DNA of 64,000 nucleotides from Metabacillus rhizolycopersici. Its GTDB lineage: Bacteria > Bacillota > Bacilli > Bacillales > Bacillaceae. The stretch covers positions 1-64,000 of the forward strand of contig NZ_JAIQUM010000006.1 of assembly GCF_020075705.1 (NCBI RefSeq), given 5' to 3'. Under the pieces are notes generated by a model. It was not told the origin of the DNA. It worked only from the letters and a program-made list of their open reading frames with translations, and did not search any database. The position numbers were made by a program, and so were the translations under genes. Below, in pieces: positions 36,896 to 46,160 of this stretch (positions are counted from its first letter, which is position 1; every line of letters begins with the position of its first letter).

Positions 36896-38179
36896 ATGAG
36901 ATACCTTTATCTAAGTTGTTTTTTGTTCATCATTTTATCCATTTTTCCAGAAAAATCGAATGCTGAAGAAATGGTCAAAATAAGACTCGTTAATTACATC
37001 GGCGAAACGGACCACATTGATCTTCAATTAGAAGGAGCTTATTCCACCCTTGATCCAACTCTACTATTAAAAGAAGGAGTGAATTATACTTTATCAGTTA
37101 AAAAAGGAACGATGTATTTGAGTGGAGAAGGAATGAAGCAGAGGATTGATGGATCGCTTGTTCTCATCCCTGAAACCTATGATATTGATCATAGTGTTAC
37201 AATGAATAAGAGATCTTATTTAGGTGCTATGGAAATTGAATTGGAAGAAAATAAGTACATCCGTCCGATCAATCAGCTACCATTAGAAGATTATTTAAAG
37301 GGGGTAGTCCCTTTTGAGGTTTATCCTACTTGGGGGCTTGAAACACTGAAAGCACAGGCATTGGCAGCACGCACTTATGCCTTTTCTCATTTAAACGAGG
37401 AAATGGACGATACAATAAAATATCAAGTATATGGCGGATTTACTTGGAATGAAAATACGACGAAAGCGGTTGAACAAACAACGAACGAGGTGATTACCTT
37501 TCAACATCAACTCATTGATGCGTTATACTCAGCAAGTAATGGTGGCATCACAGAGAATAACGCTCATGTATGGGGGGGGGAAGCAATGTCGTATTTTCCA
37601 GTGAAAAGGGATCCATATGACCCGACTGAGCCATGGCAGTATACGATACATAAAACGCAAATAGATCTAGATGAGATCGATTGGAATAATCCGAATTGGT
37701 GGGAGGAATCTAAGGAAAAGGACGAAAAAATCATTCATGCTATGAAAAATTGGATGCAAGAAAATGGTTACCCTGGTGATGTTAAAATAATTGCCATTCC
37801 TCGATTTGAGCTTTCAAAGCAACAACTTGATTCAAAACGTACGGAGAAGGGATCCATTACGGTTGAGTTTTTGCATCGTTTAATTGATGGTACGATTTTA
37901 TTTGAGCAACTAGATCTTAACGATGTCAAGTTAAATAAGATACGGCCAATGATTGGTGGAAATCTGTTCAAAAGTTATCTTATTGATTCCCTCGAATATG
38001 ATAGAGATATGTACACGATGAAAGGAAAAGGGTTCGGTCATGGGGTAGGAATGAGTCAATGGGGAGCTAGTATTATGGGAGATTCGGGTAAGACATATGA
38101 GGAAATTCTGCAATTTTATTACCCGGGGACAGCAATTACTCATTTTTCAAAAAGAATAATCGATAAAACCTTGGACTAA
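36896..38179 (+). CDS. SpoIID/LytB-domain protein
   Basis: 427 residues with an N-terminal signal peptide (YLYLSCFLFIILSIFPEKSNAEE). Family blocks: INQLPLEDYLKGVVPFEVYPTWGLETLKAQALAARTYA, DALYSASNGGITENNAHVWGG, and GKGFGHGVGMSQWGASIMG near the end. Homologues include SpoIID, a lytic transglycosylase of engulfment, and the amidase enhancer LytB. The catalytic Glu region (PFEVYPTWG) is present. Which of the two activities applies cannot be told from sequence. The ribosome binding site is weak. Confidence 0.88.
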   Translation: MRYLYLSCFLFIILSIFPEKSNAEEMVKIRLVNYIGETDHIDLQLEGAYSTLDPTLLLKEGVNYTLSVKKGTMYLSGEGMKQRIDGSLVLIPETYDIDHSVTMNKRSYLGAMEIELEENKYIRPINQLPLEDYLKGVVPFEVYPTWGLETLKAQALAARTYAFSHLNEEMDDTIKYQVYGGFTWNENTTKAVEQTTNEVITFQHQLIDALYSASNGGITENNAHVWGGEAMSYFPVKRDPYDPTEPWQYTIHKTQIDLDEIDWNNPNWWEESKEKDEKIIHAMKNWMQENGYPGDVKIIAIPRFELSKQQLDSKRTEKGSITVEFLHRLIDGTILFEQLDLNDVKLNKIRPMIGGNLFKSYLIDSLEYDRDMYTMKGKGFGHGVGMSQWGASIMGDSGKTYEEILQFYYPGTAITHFSKRIIDKTLD

Positions 38180-38204
38180 AAAGGGGATAGTCCAAGGTTT
38201 TTAG
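38165..38204 (+). terminator. Intrinsic terminator overlapping the gene end
   Basis: AAAACCTTGGACTA pairs with TAGTCCAAGGTTTT; the left arm includes the stop codon of the SpoIID/LytB gene. Confidence 0.85.
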
Positions 38205-38255
38205 CTAATAAGGAACGATCACACAATCTATAATACTACTGACAGATGTCTCGCT

Positions 38256-39170
38256 TTATCTTAAGCCGTAGCTAATAAGTAAACCGAGTGATAATAATAA
38301 GCCAAACACGGTGTTTGTTTGAGCAGTGGCTTTCATTGCCATGATTGTCTTTACAGGTATTTTTTGCCCTAAAAACCCATTCATGGCTTGGATTGGTTTA
38401 GGAATGCTTAAAAATACAAGGAGTATCCAAGGATTTATTGTTCCGAAAATCACTAAACCAAGCACCCATATATAAGCGATGATAAACATTGCTCCTAAAA
38501 TGTAAACAGCACGTTCTGAACCAACTAATATAGCTAATGTCTTACGACCACCTTTAATATCCTCTTCAATATCGCGAATATTATTAGATAAATTTATCGC
38601 ACCAACAAGAATCGCAATCGGAATCGATAAAAGTATGCTTTGAACATTTAATGTACCCGTTTGGATAAAAAATGAAATTAAAATAAAGAAGGATCCCATA
38701 CATAATCCAGAAAACAGTTCACCAAATGGAGTATAAGCAATAGGGAAAGGTCCGCCTGTATATAAGTACCCAATCGCCATTCCGATCACACCAACCAAAG
38801 CCAACCACCAACTACTATTCATGCATATATAAAGTCCTAGTACCAGAGCAATCCCATAGGAGCTTAATGCCATCATTAAAACAGTTTTCGGTTTCATCCC
38901 GTGACGTACGATTGCTCCGCCAATCCCAACAGAATCTTCCGTATCCAATCCACGTTTAAAATCATAGTATTCATTAAATAGATTCGTTGCAATTTGAATC
39001 CAAAGGCATGAAAATAGCATAGCTATAAACAGCCAGAAATGAAGATCTACATAAAACATCGATAAAATCGTACCAATTAAAACAGGTACAAATGATGCTG
39101 TTAACGTATGAGGGCGGGTTAACTTCCATAATATTTTTATTCTACTTGAATCATTATTACTTTTTGTCAC
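38256..39170 (-). CDS. menA: 1,4-dihydroxy-2-naphthoate polyprenyltransferase
   Basis: 304 residues, GTG start behind GGGAGGA. The prenyl-diphosphate binding motif NLFNEYYDFKRGLDTEDS and the second Asp-rich motif NNIRDIEEDIKGGRKTLA are clear, in a protein of nine or so membrane helices. MenA attaches the polyprenyl chain in menaquinone synthesis at the membrane. It stands alone, as in other bacilli where menA is apart from menFDHBEC. Confidence 0.93.
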   Translation of the reverse strand: MTKSNNDSSRIKILWKLTRPHTLTASFVPVLIGTILSMFYVDLHFWLFIAMLFSCLWIQIATNLFNEYYDFKRGLDTEDSVGIGGAIVRHGMKPKTVLMMALSSYGIALVLGLYICMNSSWWLALVGVIGMAIGYLYTGGPFPIAYTPFGELFSGLCMGSFFILISFFIQTGTLNVQSILLSIPIAILVGAINLSNNIRDIEEDIKGGRKTLAILVGSERAVYILGAMFIIAYIWVLGLVIFGTINPWILLVFLSIPKPIQAMNGFLGQKIPVKTIMAMKATAQTNTVFGLLLSLGLLISYGLR

Positions 39171-39689
39171 AATAACTCTTATCCTCCCGTTAAATGAAAT
39201 AAGATTAGATTTAGTACTAACGATACTATACCATATTGTTTAGAGATTCGTACCGATAAAACGATCATCTCGCATGCTTTTGTCATTTTTGTTGTTCATG
39301 ACCAATATTTTCTACACTATCAATTAATAAATTTTTCTAAAATAGATGTCTGCCATCTTTAATTCTGATACACGCAAAGAGAATCCTCTCGTGGTAATCT
39401 CTTTGTGTGCTAAATTGTTGTTTGTTTGAAAAGGCTAGACTAGGTTGGATAAGTTCTTTTTTTCTATACTAAAATCGAGATTTAAGAAAGAATATGAAGA
39501 AGAAAACAGGTAAAATAAAATGAATAAGGTGTTTTTTTGTCTCAGACAATGTACCTTAAAACGAGTTACGAGTTTTTCAAGCTATTCCTAAACAAATTTT
39601 TAAAACTACGGAATCGTAAGTGATGTCAAATACAAATCGACTAACTTTGCAATATTGGTAACATTTTAAAGAGGGGATCGGTTCACTCT
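39171..39689. other. Intergenic region between divergent menA and the sensor kinase
   Basis: A hairpin near 39371-39412 pairs CACGCAAAGAGA with TCTCTTTGTGTG around a 15-base loop. Otherwise AT-rich, with no convincing frame. Confidence 0.5.
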
Positions 39690-41762
39690 ATGTATGTACA
39701 ATTACGTATCTTCTATTTTTTCCTATGTATCCTTTTGCTTATTCCTTATCATCCTGTCGTTGCTTTTGCAGAGGGAGAGAAGCAGGCAGTAGGGAAGTCG
39801 GATTCTATAGGAGAGAAAAAGGTGTATCGCATCGCTGGTGAAAAGCATCTTGCGCCTTTTTCTTATATCAATAAAAACGGAGAGTTCACAGGCTTTAGCA
39901 TCGATATTTTTGATGCTATTGCCGAAAAAGAAAATGTAGAATTTGAATATATTCCGATGGAGCTTTACCAAGCGACACGTGCACTCCAAGAGGGAGAAAT
40001 CAACGCCATTATGGGATTGAAATATTCTGCGGAGCAAAATCGAATTTTTCAGTTTTCTGAGCCGTATTTTACAATGACAGACGTTGTTATTATTCCAAAT
40101 CACTTGAAATCTTCCGTTACATCTTTAACTGACTTACGAGGCAAAACAGTAGCACTGCGAGAGGATCCTGCTTCCTTTGAGTTGCTAATGAATGTAAGAC
40201 GCATTGAATTTCAAGTGGCGCTGAACCCTGAGGATGCGCTTCATCTTTTGTTTTTAGGACGGGCTGATGCTTATCTTTCTAATAAGTGGACAGCTGAGTT
40301 CTATCTTGAGCAATCACAGAACAAAGGTCAATATACTGTGCTTGATGAATTAGGAGTACCTTCGGAGTTCGTGGTGGCAACTCAACCAGAGGATACAGAG
40401 CTCCTCGCAATGATCAATGATTCGTTTGCTAGTATGCAGGCAAGCGGTGAATATCAAAGCTTATACACGAAGTGGTTTGCTCCTTCTTCTGAAGAGAGGT
40501 TGAGGGAAATGCGCAATTGGATTATCGTGCTTCTTGTTGCGGTTGGATTGACGTTTGCTAGCTTAGTAGTCATTTATAGTTGGAATAAGCGATTGAAGAA
40601 GGAAGTAGAAAAGCGGACATTTGCTCTTGCTGATGCAAACAGGGAGCTCGCGGCTCAGCAACGGGAGACTTCGCGGGTTCATGCTTTTAAGACGCAAATT
40701 ATTAACCATATGTACTACGGGATTCTTACCTTTGATGATCACCTTCATCTGACAAGCCTGAACGAGCGGGCGAAGGAAATGCTTTGTCTTACAGAGGTAC
40801 AGTCTATTCAAACAGCAGACATTCAGCATCACCCGCTTATGCGTCAAATTTTTCAAACGTATGAAACAGCAAAGAAGAAAAAAAGTGGGCCGTTTCGATT
40901 TATGGAAGAGATTGAATATAAACAAGATGGCGAATCTCGCTTTGTCATCTCTCGAGTGATTCCACTTCATGAGGATCAGGATCAAACGAACGGATATTTA
41001 ATGACGCTTGCGGATCGTTCTGAAGAGCGTATGCTTGAGAAAAAGCTGGCAACTCAGGAAAAGATGCGGGCTCTTGGGCAGCTTGTTGCGGGGGTAGCAC
41101 ATGAGGTTCGTAACCCACTTACATCAGTAAAAGCTTTTATTGATTTGCTGCCGAGGAAATATGAGGATCCAGCTTTTCGGAAAGAAATGCTTAAGCATGT
41201 ACCGGAAGAGCTCAAAAGAATGAATCGTATTGTGGAGAGTTTACTTGATTATGCACGTCCTAAATATCCGCAAAAAGCATCTTTTGATGTAGAGTCGTTT
41301 ATCCACTCCCTCGTGACTATCATCGAGCCTACATTGAAAAAACAGGGAGTTAGCCTATGCTTGGAAATCGAGCCTAGTATGCAGTTGTATAGTGATCCTA
41401 ATCAGATAAAGCAAGTCATGCTGAATTTGATTTTAAATGCGCTTGATGCAATGGAAGTCAGTGCTCAAAAAAAGCTGCTCATTCAGGCTGAAACAGAAAA
41501 TGGAACGGGCTTTATCCGTGTCACTGATACAGGTAGTGGTATCGAGGAGGAGGAGCTTCCGCATATTTTAGAACCGTTTTATACAACGAAAAAACAAGGC
41601 GTGGGTCTTGGTCTAGCGTTATGCTACCAATGGATTCAGGAGAATAACGGGGAAATTAATATCGAAACGAAAATAGGGGATGGGACAACTTTCATTCTCA
41701 CTTTACCTATCACGAAAGAAAAGGAGGGTCATGAACATGAATCCAGCTGTACTAATTGTTGA
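39690..41762 (+). CDS. Sensor histidine kinase with extracellular solute-binding domain
   Basis: 690 residues. Signal/anchor segment, then an SBP_bac_3 domain (about 45-265: YRIAGEKHLAPFSYINKNGEFTGFSIDIFDAIAEKE), membrane helix (275-297), PAS-like region (330-450), His near 470 in VAGVAHEVRNPLTSVKAF, and an ATPase domain (LNLILNALDAME, DTGSGI, GVGLGLALCYQW). It should bind an amino acid or organic acid outside the cell and phosphorylate the response regulator encoded next, whose start overlaps its 3' end by 26 bases. Confidence 0.9.
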   Translation: MYVQLRIFYFFLCILLLIPYHPVVAFAEGEKQAVGKSDSIGEKKVYRIAGEKHLAPFSYINKNGEFTGFSIDIFDAIAEKENVEFEYIPMELYQATRALQEGEINAIMGLKYSAEQNRIFQFSEPYFTMTDVVIIPNHLKSSVTSLTDLRGKTVALREDPASFELLMNVRRIEFQVALNPEDALHLLFLGRADAYLSNKWTAEFYLEQSQNKGQYTVLDELGVPSEFVVATQPEDTELLAMINDSFASMQASGEYQSLYTKWFAPSSEERLREMRNWIIVLLVAVGLTFASLVVIYSWNKRLKKEVEKRTFALADANRELAAQQRETSRVHAFKTQIINHMYYGILTFDDHLHLTSLNERAKEMLCLTEVQSIQTADIQHHPLMRQIFQTYETAKKKKSGPFRFMEEIEYKQDGESRFVISRVIPLHEDQDQTNGYLMTLADRSEERMLEKKLATQEKMRALGQLVAGVAHEVRNPLTSVKAFIDLLPRKYEDPAFRKEMLKHVPEELKRMNRIVESLLDYARPKYPQKASFDVESFIHSLVTIIEPTLKKQGVSLCLEIEPSMQLYSDPNQIKQVMLNLILNALDAMEVSAQKKLLIQAETENGTGFIRVTDTGSGIEEEELPHILEPFYTTKKQGVGLGLALCYQWIQENNGEINIETKIGDGTTFILTLPITKEKEGHEHESSCTNC

Positions 41763-43116
41763 TGATGAACCCGCTATCGGTTCATCTCTTCGTTTTGCCT
41801 TAGAAACCGACTATGACGTGACCGCCACCACACATATACCAGAAGCCTATGAGCTTCTTAGTAAACAGCGAATAGATGTTATTTTGCTGGACTGGAGACT
41901 CGGTGAATATAACGGGCTGGAAGTATTGACTAAAATGAAAGAAATCCAGCCGCAAACATCCATTATTATGATGACTGCCTATGGCACAATTGAGTCTTCG
42001 GTTGAAGCGATGAAGCGGGGCGCCTATCATTACATCACAAAACCACTTGATATCGATGAGTTACATATTTTAATCCAAAAAACATTGGAGCATCAGGAGC
42101 TTCATAACAAAATTCGTCAATTAAACGAAACGATTGAGAAAATAAAAGGATATGATCAAATGATCGGCAAAAGCCAAGTTATGAGGCAAGTTTTTTCGAT
42201 CATTGATAAAGTGAAAGATATTGATTCAAGTGTGCTCGTGTTCGGTGAAAGTGGAACAGGGAAAGAGCTTGTAGCACGAGGAATCCATAGGCAGGGAAAG
42301 AGAGCAAACGGACCGTTTATCTCTGTTAATTGCGCCGCCATTCCAGAGGCCCTTTTGGAAAGTGAGCTGTTTGGTTTTGCAAAAGGCGCTTTTACAGGGG
42401 CAGTGCGTAACCAAATTGGCAAAATTGCTGCCGCTGACGGAGGAACGCTCTTTCTAGATGAGATTGGAGAGATGCCTCCTTCCTTGCAGGCGAAAATGCT
42501 TCGTATTTTGCAGGAAAAAGAAATAACACCACTTGGTTCAACGGAAGAGAAAAAGGTTGATGTTCGTATTATTAGCGCGACAAATAAAGAGCTACTGCGC
42601 ATGGTAGAAGAGGGCTCTTTCCGTGAAGACTTATATTTTCGCTTGAATGTCATTCCGATTGAATTACCGTCGCTCCGTGAACGGAAAGAAGATTTAGCAC
42701 TGCTCATTCCGTATTTCCTAAATAAATATGCGGAAGAAATGCAAAAACCACTTCCTTCCCTTTCGCAAGAAGCATATAAAAAGTTGCAGACCTATGACTA
42801 TCCGGGGAATATTAGGCAGCTAGGCAATATTCTTGAATATGCTGTTGCGATGGCTAAAGGCAGCATTATCTTGGAGCAGGACTTGCCAATTGCCATACAA
42901 AATGAGCAGGAAGATTCCTCGTTAATACCTGCTGAGTTCGTTTGTGAGAAGAAGGTCATTGAAATTCCGATCAACTCTACTATGAAGGAAGCAGAGCGGT
43001 TGATTATCGAGTCTGTGCTTTTACAATGTGAGGGAAATAGGAGGAAAACCGCCAATATGCTTGGGATTAGCGAACGAAATCTCCGTAATAAACTGAATCT
43101 ATACCGTCAAGATTAA
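41737..43116 (+). CDS. Sigma54-dependent response regulator (NtrC family)
   Basis: 459 residues from the ATG at 41737, eight bases after GGAGGG; an ATG at 41731 is too close. Receiver (VDDEPAIGSS; acceptor Asp in ILLDWRLGEYNG), AAA+ domain with Walker A GESGTGKELVARGIH, the Sigma54-contact loop GAFTGA, Walker B GGTLFLDEIGEM, and a Fis-type HTH (NRRKTANMLGISERNLRNKL). It activates Sigma54 RNA polymerase; the matching promoter lies 105 bases after its stop, in front of the TAXI gene. Confidence 0.93.
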   Translation: MNPAVLIVDDEPAIGSSLRFALETDYDVTATTHIPEAYELLSKQRIDVILLDWRLGEYNGLEVLTKMKEIQPQTSIIMMTAYGTIESSVEAMKRGAYHYITKPLDIDELHILIQKTLEHQELHNKIRQLNETIEKIKGYDQMIGKSQVMRQVFSIIDKVKDIDSSVLVFGESGTGKELVARGIHRQGKRANGPFISVNCAAIPEALLESELFGFAKGAFTGAVRNQIGKIAAADGGTLFLDEIGEMPPSLQAKMLRILQEKEITPLGSTEEKKVDVRIISATNKELLRMVEEGSFREDLYFRLNVIPIELPSLRERKEDLALLIPYFLNKYAEEMQKPLPSLSQEAYKKLQTYDYPGNIRQLGNILEYAVAMAKGSIILEQDLPIAIQNEQEDSSLIPAEFVCEKKVIEIPINSTMKEAERLIIESVLLQCEGNRRKTANMLGISERNLRNKLNLYRQD

Positions 43117-43131
43117 TAATAGAGGGAAATA

Positions 43132-43178
43132 AATGCCGGGTGGGGAAAAATTTGCCGTTACTACCCGGCATTTTTTGC
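43132..43178 (+). terminator. Terminator after the response regulator
   Basis: AATGCCGGGT pairs with ACCCGGCATT, followed by TTTT; separates the regulator from its target promoter. Confidence 0.8.
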
Positions 43179-43221
43179 CGCTTGTCCAGCGATTTCTTTC
43201 GTTATTATGATGATTTTTTAA

Positions 43222-43237
43222 TGGCACGAAATTTGCA
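43222..43237 (+). promoter_or_regulatory. Sigma54 (-24/-12) promoter
   Basis: TGGCAC (43222-43227) and TTGCA (43233-43237) with ten bases between the GG and the GC match the Sigma54 consensus TGGCAC-N5-TTGC. It lies 47 bases before the TAXI start and just after the gene of a GAFTGA-type activator. Confidence 0.9.
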
Positions 43238-43283
43238 TATTAATAGTGTAAGCTCTTATGAAAGTGAAAATAGGGGTGAGGAT

Positions 43284-44324
43284 ATGAAAAAATATACAAG
43301 CTTGGCATTTGTATTATGTTTATTGCTTATTATGAACGTGGCATGTAGAAATCAAGCCTCTTCTGATGAAGAGAGTGCAAAAGATTCCAAGTCTGAAGCG
43401 CAGACCCATGGAGAACTTGCTGGAAAACCAGTCACGATTTTGACAGGAGGAACATCTGGCGTTTACTTCCAACTTGGTCAGGCTCTGGCCCAAATTTATG
43501 GAGAGAAGCTAGATGCCAAGGCAAGCGTGCAAACAACTGGGGCTTCTGAAGAAAATATCAACAAAATTTCACAGAATCAAGCGGAGCTGGGATTTGCGGT
43601 TGTTGTCGCTGTTGCAGACGCTTACAACGGAGAAGGAAACTTCGCTAAAGATGGAGCGCTATCGAATGTAAGAGCGGTTGCTTCGCTATATCCAAACTAT
43701 ATGCAGATTGTAGCACTTAAGTCGGCAAAAATTCAGACACTACAGGACTTGAAGGGGAAAAGCATTGCAATCGGAGAGATGGCTAGCGGCACAGAAATGA
43801 TGGCCAAGCATATTTTGAATGCGGCCGGTATTACATATGCCGATCTGAACGTGAACTATCTATCTTTTGCAGAAGGAATCGAAGGGATTAAAAACGGTAC
43901 AATAGACGTAGCCTTTCTTTCCTCAGGTTATCCCAATTTGGGAATTATGGAATTAGCAGCAACCAACGAAGTTGAAATGATTCAGGTACCGAAAGAACTG
44001 ACAGAGAAATTAAAGAAAAATGATTCCGCTTTTGATAGTGGAATCATTCCAGCTAACACGTATAAAGGTGTAAAAGAGAATCGGGAAACGGTTATGGTGA
44101 ATAATCTTCTGATTACAAATGAAGAGATGCTGGAAGAAGAAGTATATGAACTGACAAAAACATTATTTAATCATCTGGAAAATCTTCGCAATGCACATAG
44201 CTCAGCTAAGAACATCCAACTAGAAAAAGCCATACAAAACCTACCAGTGCCACTACACCCTGGGGCAGAAAAATATTATAAAGAAAAAGGCGTTCTAAAC
44301 GAAAAGGAAGAGACGCATAAATAG
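43284..44324 (+). CDS. TAXI-family solute-binding lipoprotein
   Basis: 346 residues from the ATG at 43284 (GGGGTGAGG upstream). A lipoprotein signal ends in the lipobox NVAC with the acylated Cys. TILTGGTSGVYFQLGQALAQIYGE, QTTGASEENINKISQNQAELGFA and LKGKSIAIGEMASGTEMMAKHIL are hallmarks of TAXI (TRAP-associated extracytoplasmic immunogenic) receptors. These normally deliver a ligand such as glutamate or a dicarboxylate to a TRAP permease, but none is encoded here. It is driven by the Sigma54 promoter just upstream. Confidence 0.9.
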   Translation: MKKYTSLAFVLCLLLIMNVACRNQASSDEESAKDSKSEAQTHGELAGKPVTILTGGTSGVYFQLGQALAQIYGEKLDAKASVQTTGASEENINKISQNQAELGFAVVVAVADAYNGEGNFAKDGALSNVRAVASLYPNYMQIVALKSAKIQTLQDLKGKSIAIGEMASGTEMMAKHILNAAGITYADLNVNYLSFAEGIEGIKNGTIDVAFLSSGYPNLGIMELAATNEVEMIQVPKELTEKLKKNDSAFDSGIIPANTYKGVKENRETVMVNNLLITNEEMLEEEVYELTKTLFNHLENLRNAHSSAKNIQLEKAIQNLPVPLHPGAEKYYKEKGVLNEKEETHK

Positions 44325-44568
44325 CGGTCATTGCTGTGCTTGATTTCATAGCCTGCCTTTCATAAAAAGAAAACAACGATTAATATGCCTAAACTTGATT
44401 ATTTTTTTATACCGCAATCAACAAATGACGAAACCTTCTAAACGGTCTTAAGAAAGGATAAACGATATCATTTGAAAAAGAACGTTCGGTAGTTATTGAA
44501 TTATCGAGTAATGACAAGAGCAAAATAAAGGTACTTTTAACATCAGTATTTTAAAAGGGGGATTTACT

Positions 44569-45909
44569 ATGGCTCAATCTATAGATCGCGCAAAGACGCG
44601 ACGTATTACAGGAAACATTTTTAAAGGTTCGGTCGGAAATTTAATCGAATATTACGACTGGTATGTATATGCTGCTTTTGCAGTGTATTTCTCGTCTCAG
44701 TTTTTTCCTCAGGGAGATTCAACTAGCCAACTGCTTAACACGGCGGCAATCTTCGCTGCAGGATTCCTCATGCGCCCATTAGGGAGTCTGTTGATGGGAC
44801 GCTATGCTGATCGTCATGGTCGCCGTGCTGCACTTACACTTTCCATTACGATTATGGCCAGTGGCTCTCTCATCATAGCTTGTATCCCAGGTTATGATCA
44901 AATTGGCATTCTGGCGCCTATTCTTCTCGTTCTGGCACGCTTACTTCAAGGGTTGTCATTAGGTGGCGAGTATGGAACCTCGGCAACGTACTTGTCTGAG
45001 ATGGCCAGCAGCGGTCGCCGCGGATTTTATTCAAGCTTTCAGTATGTTACACTAATTGGCGGACAGCTGATTGCATTGGCTGTTCAGATTATTCTTCAAC
45101 AAATACTCAGTGAAGCTGCTATGATGTCCTGGGGCTGGCGCATTCCTTTTGTCATCGGAGCGCTAGGAGCATTAGCTGTGCTGTGGCTGCGCCGCACAAT
45201 GGACGAATCCGAACAGTTCTCAAAAATGGATTCTGAAAGCCGTGAGAGTGCTGGAACCCTTCGAGCTTTGATGCAGCATCCTAAAGCGGTGCTAACAGTG
45301 GTCGGTCTAACACTCGGTGGTACTGTTGCTTTTTATACATACACAACCTATTTACAGAAGTTCATGGTGAATACTGTAGGTCTTCCTAAGGAAATCGTCA
45401 GCTGGATCAATTTCAGTGCCCTGCTCGTATTCATTGTTCTTCAGCCTCTCGCTGGTATGCTGTCTGACAAAATCGGACGACGTCCTTTATTAATGAGTTT
45501 CGGTATTTTGGGAATGGTGCTGACGGTACCACTATTTTTGATTATGGAGCAGACGAAGAGTCCTATCGCTGCTTTCCTGCTCATGCTGGCAGGTCTGATC
45601 ATTGTTACTGGTTATACGTCTATTAATGCGATCGTGAAGGCTGAGCTTTTCCCGACAGCAATCCGTGCCCTTGGCGTAGGATTCCCCTATGCTCTTACTG
45701 TGGCCGTGTTTGGTGGTACGGCGGAGTTCGTCGCGTTATGGCTCAAGAATATTGGCGCTGAGTCGCTCTTTTATTTCTATGTAGCTGCTTGTATTGCAGT
45801 TAGTTTCCTTGTTTACTGGCGCATGAGTGAGTCCTCAGCTACCTCTCACATTGAAGCGGAGCTTGAGAATGAAGAAGCTAGTGACGATGACCGACATAAG
45901 GTATTATAA
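44569..45909 (+). CDS. MFS transporter, metabolite:H+ symporter (MHS) type
   Basis: 446 residues, twelve membrane segments. GSVGNLIEYYDWYVYAAFAVYFS and MGRYADRHGRRAAL, then LQGLSLGGEYGTSATYLSEMA, match the MHS branch that contains the 2-oxoglutarate (KgtP), proline and shikimate carriers. GGGGG lies before the start. The 244-base gap after the TAXI gene has no clear terminator, so it is probably in the same Sigma54-driven transcript. Base use looks richer in G and C than in neighbouring genes, hinting at transfer. Confidence 0.85.
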   Translation: MAQSIDRAKTRRITGNIFKGSVGNLIEYYDWYVYAAFAVYFSSQFFPQGDSTSQLLNTAAIFAAGFLMRPLGSLLMGRYADRHGRRAALTLSITIMASGSLIIACIPGYDQIGILAPILLVLARLLQGLSLGGEYGTSATYLSEMASSGRRGFYSSFQYVTLIGGQLIALAVQIILQQILSEAAMMSWGWRIPFVIGALGALAVLWLRRTMDESEQFSKMDSESRESAGTLRALMQHPKAVLTVVGLTLGGTVAFYTYTTYLQKFMVNTVGLPKEIVSWINFSALLVFIVLQPLAGMLSDKIGRRPLLMSFGILGMVLTVPLFLIMEQTKSPIAAFLLMLAGLIIVTGYTSINAIVKAELFPTAIRALGVGFPYALTVAVFGGTAEFVALWLKNIGAESLFYFYVAACIAVSFLVYWRMSESSATSHIEAELENEEASDDDRHKVL

Positions 45910-45940
45910 AAGGATGTAACAACATAAATATAAGGTAAAG

Positions 45941-45990
45941 AATAGAGTAGGGTGCACCTTTTTCAAGGCTTCCCTGCTCTATTTTCTTTT
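45941..45990 (+). terminator. Terminator after the MHS transporter
   Basis: AATAGAGTAGGG pairs with CCCTGCTCTATT (one G-U), followed by TTTCTTTT. Confidence 0.75.
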
Positions 45991-46160
45991 TAGCAAAGGT
46001 GTTAAAAAATAGGTAACGATAGAAAGTTTCGAGATCAATTAGTATAATTCATATAGAACGTATGTTTTAAAAGGGGATGTGATAAGTGAGCTAGAATAAA
46101 TAGTTAATGCTAGTTGAGAGAGAATCATGAAAATCAATCGATTGGAAAAGGAGTTTTGAG

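Noticed and set aside
42156..42707. Long antisense frame in the Sigma54 regulator gene
   Set aside because: Serine-rich translation that mirrors the AAA+ coding strand, with no start signals.
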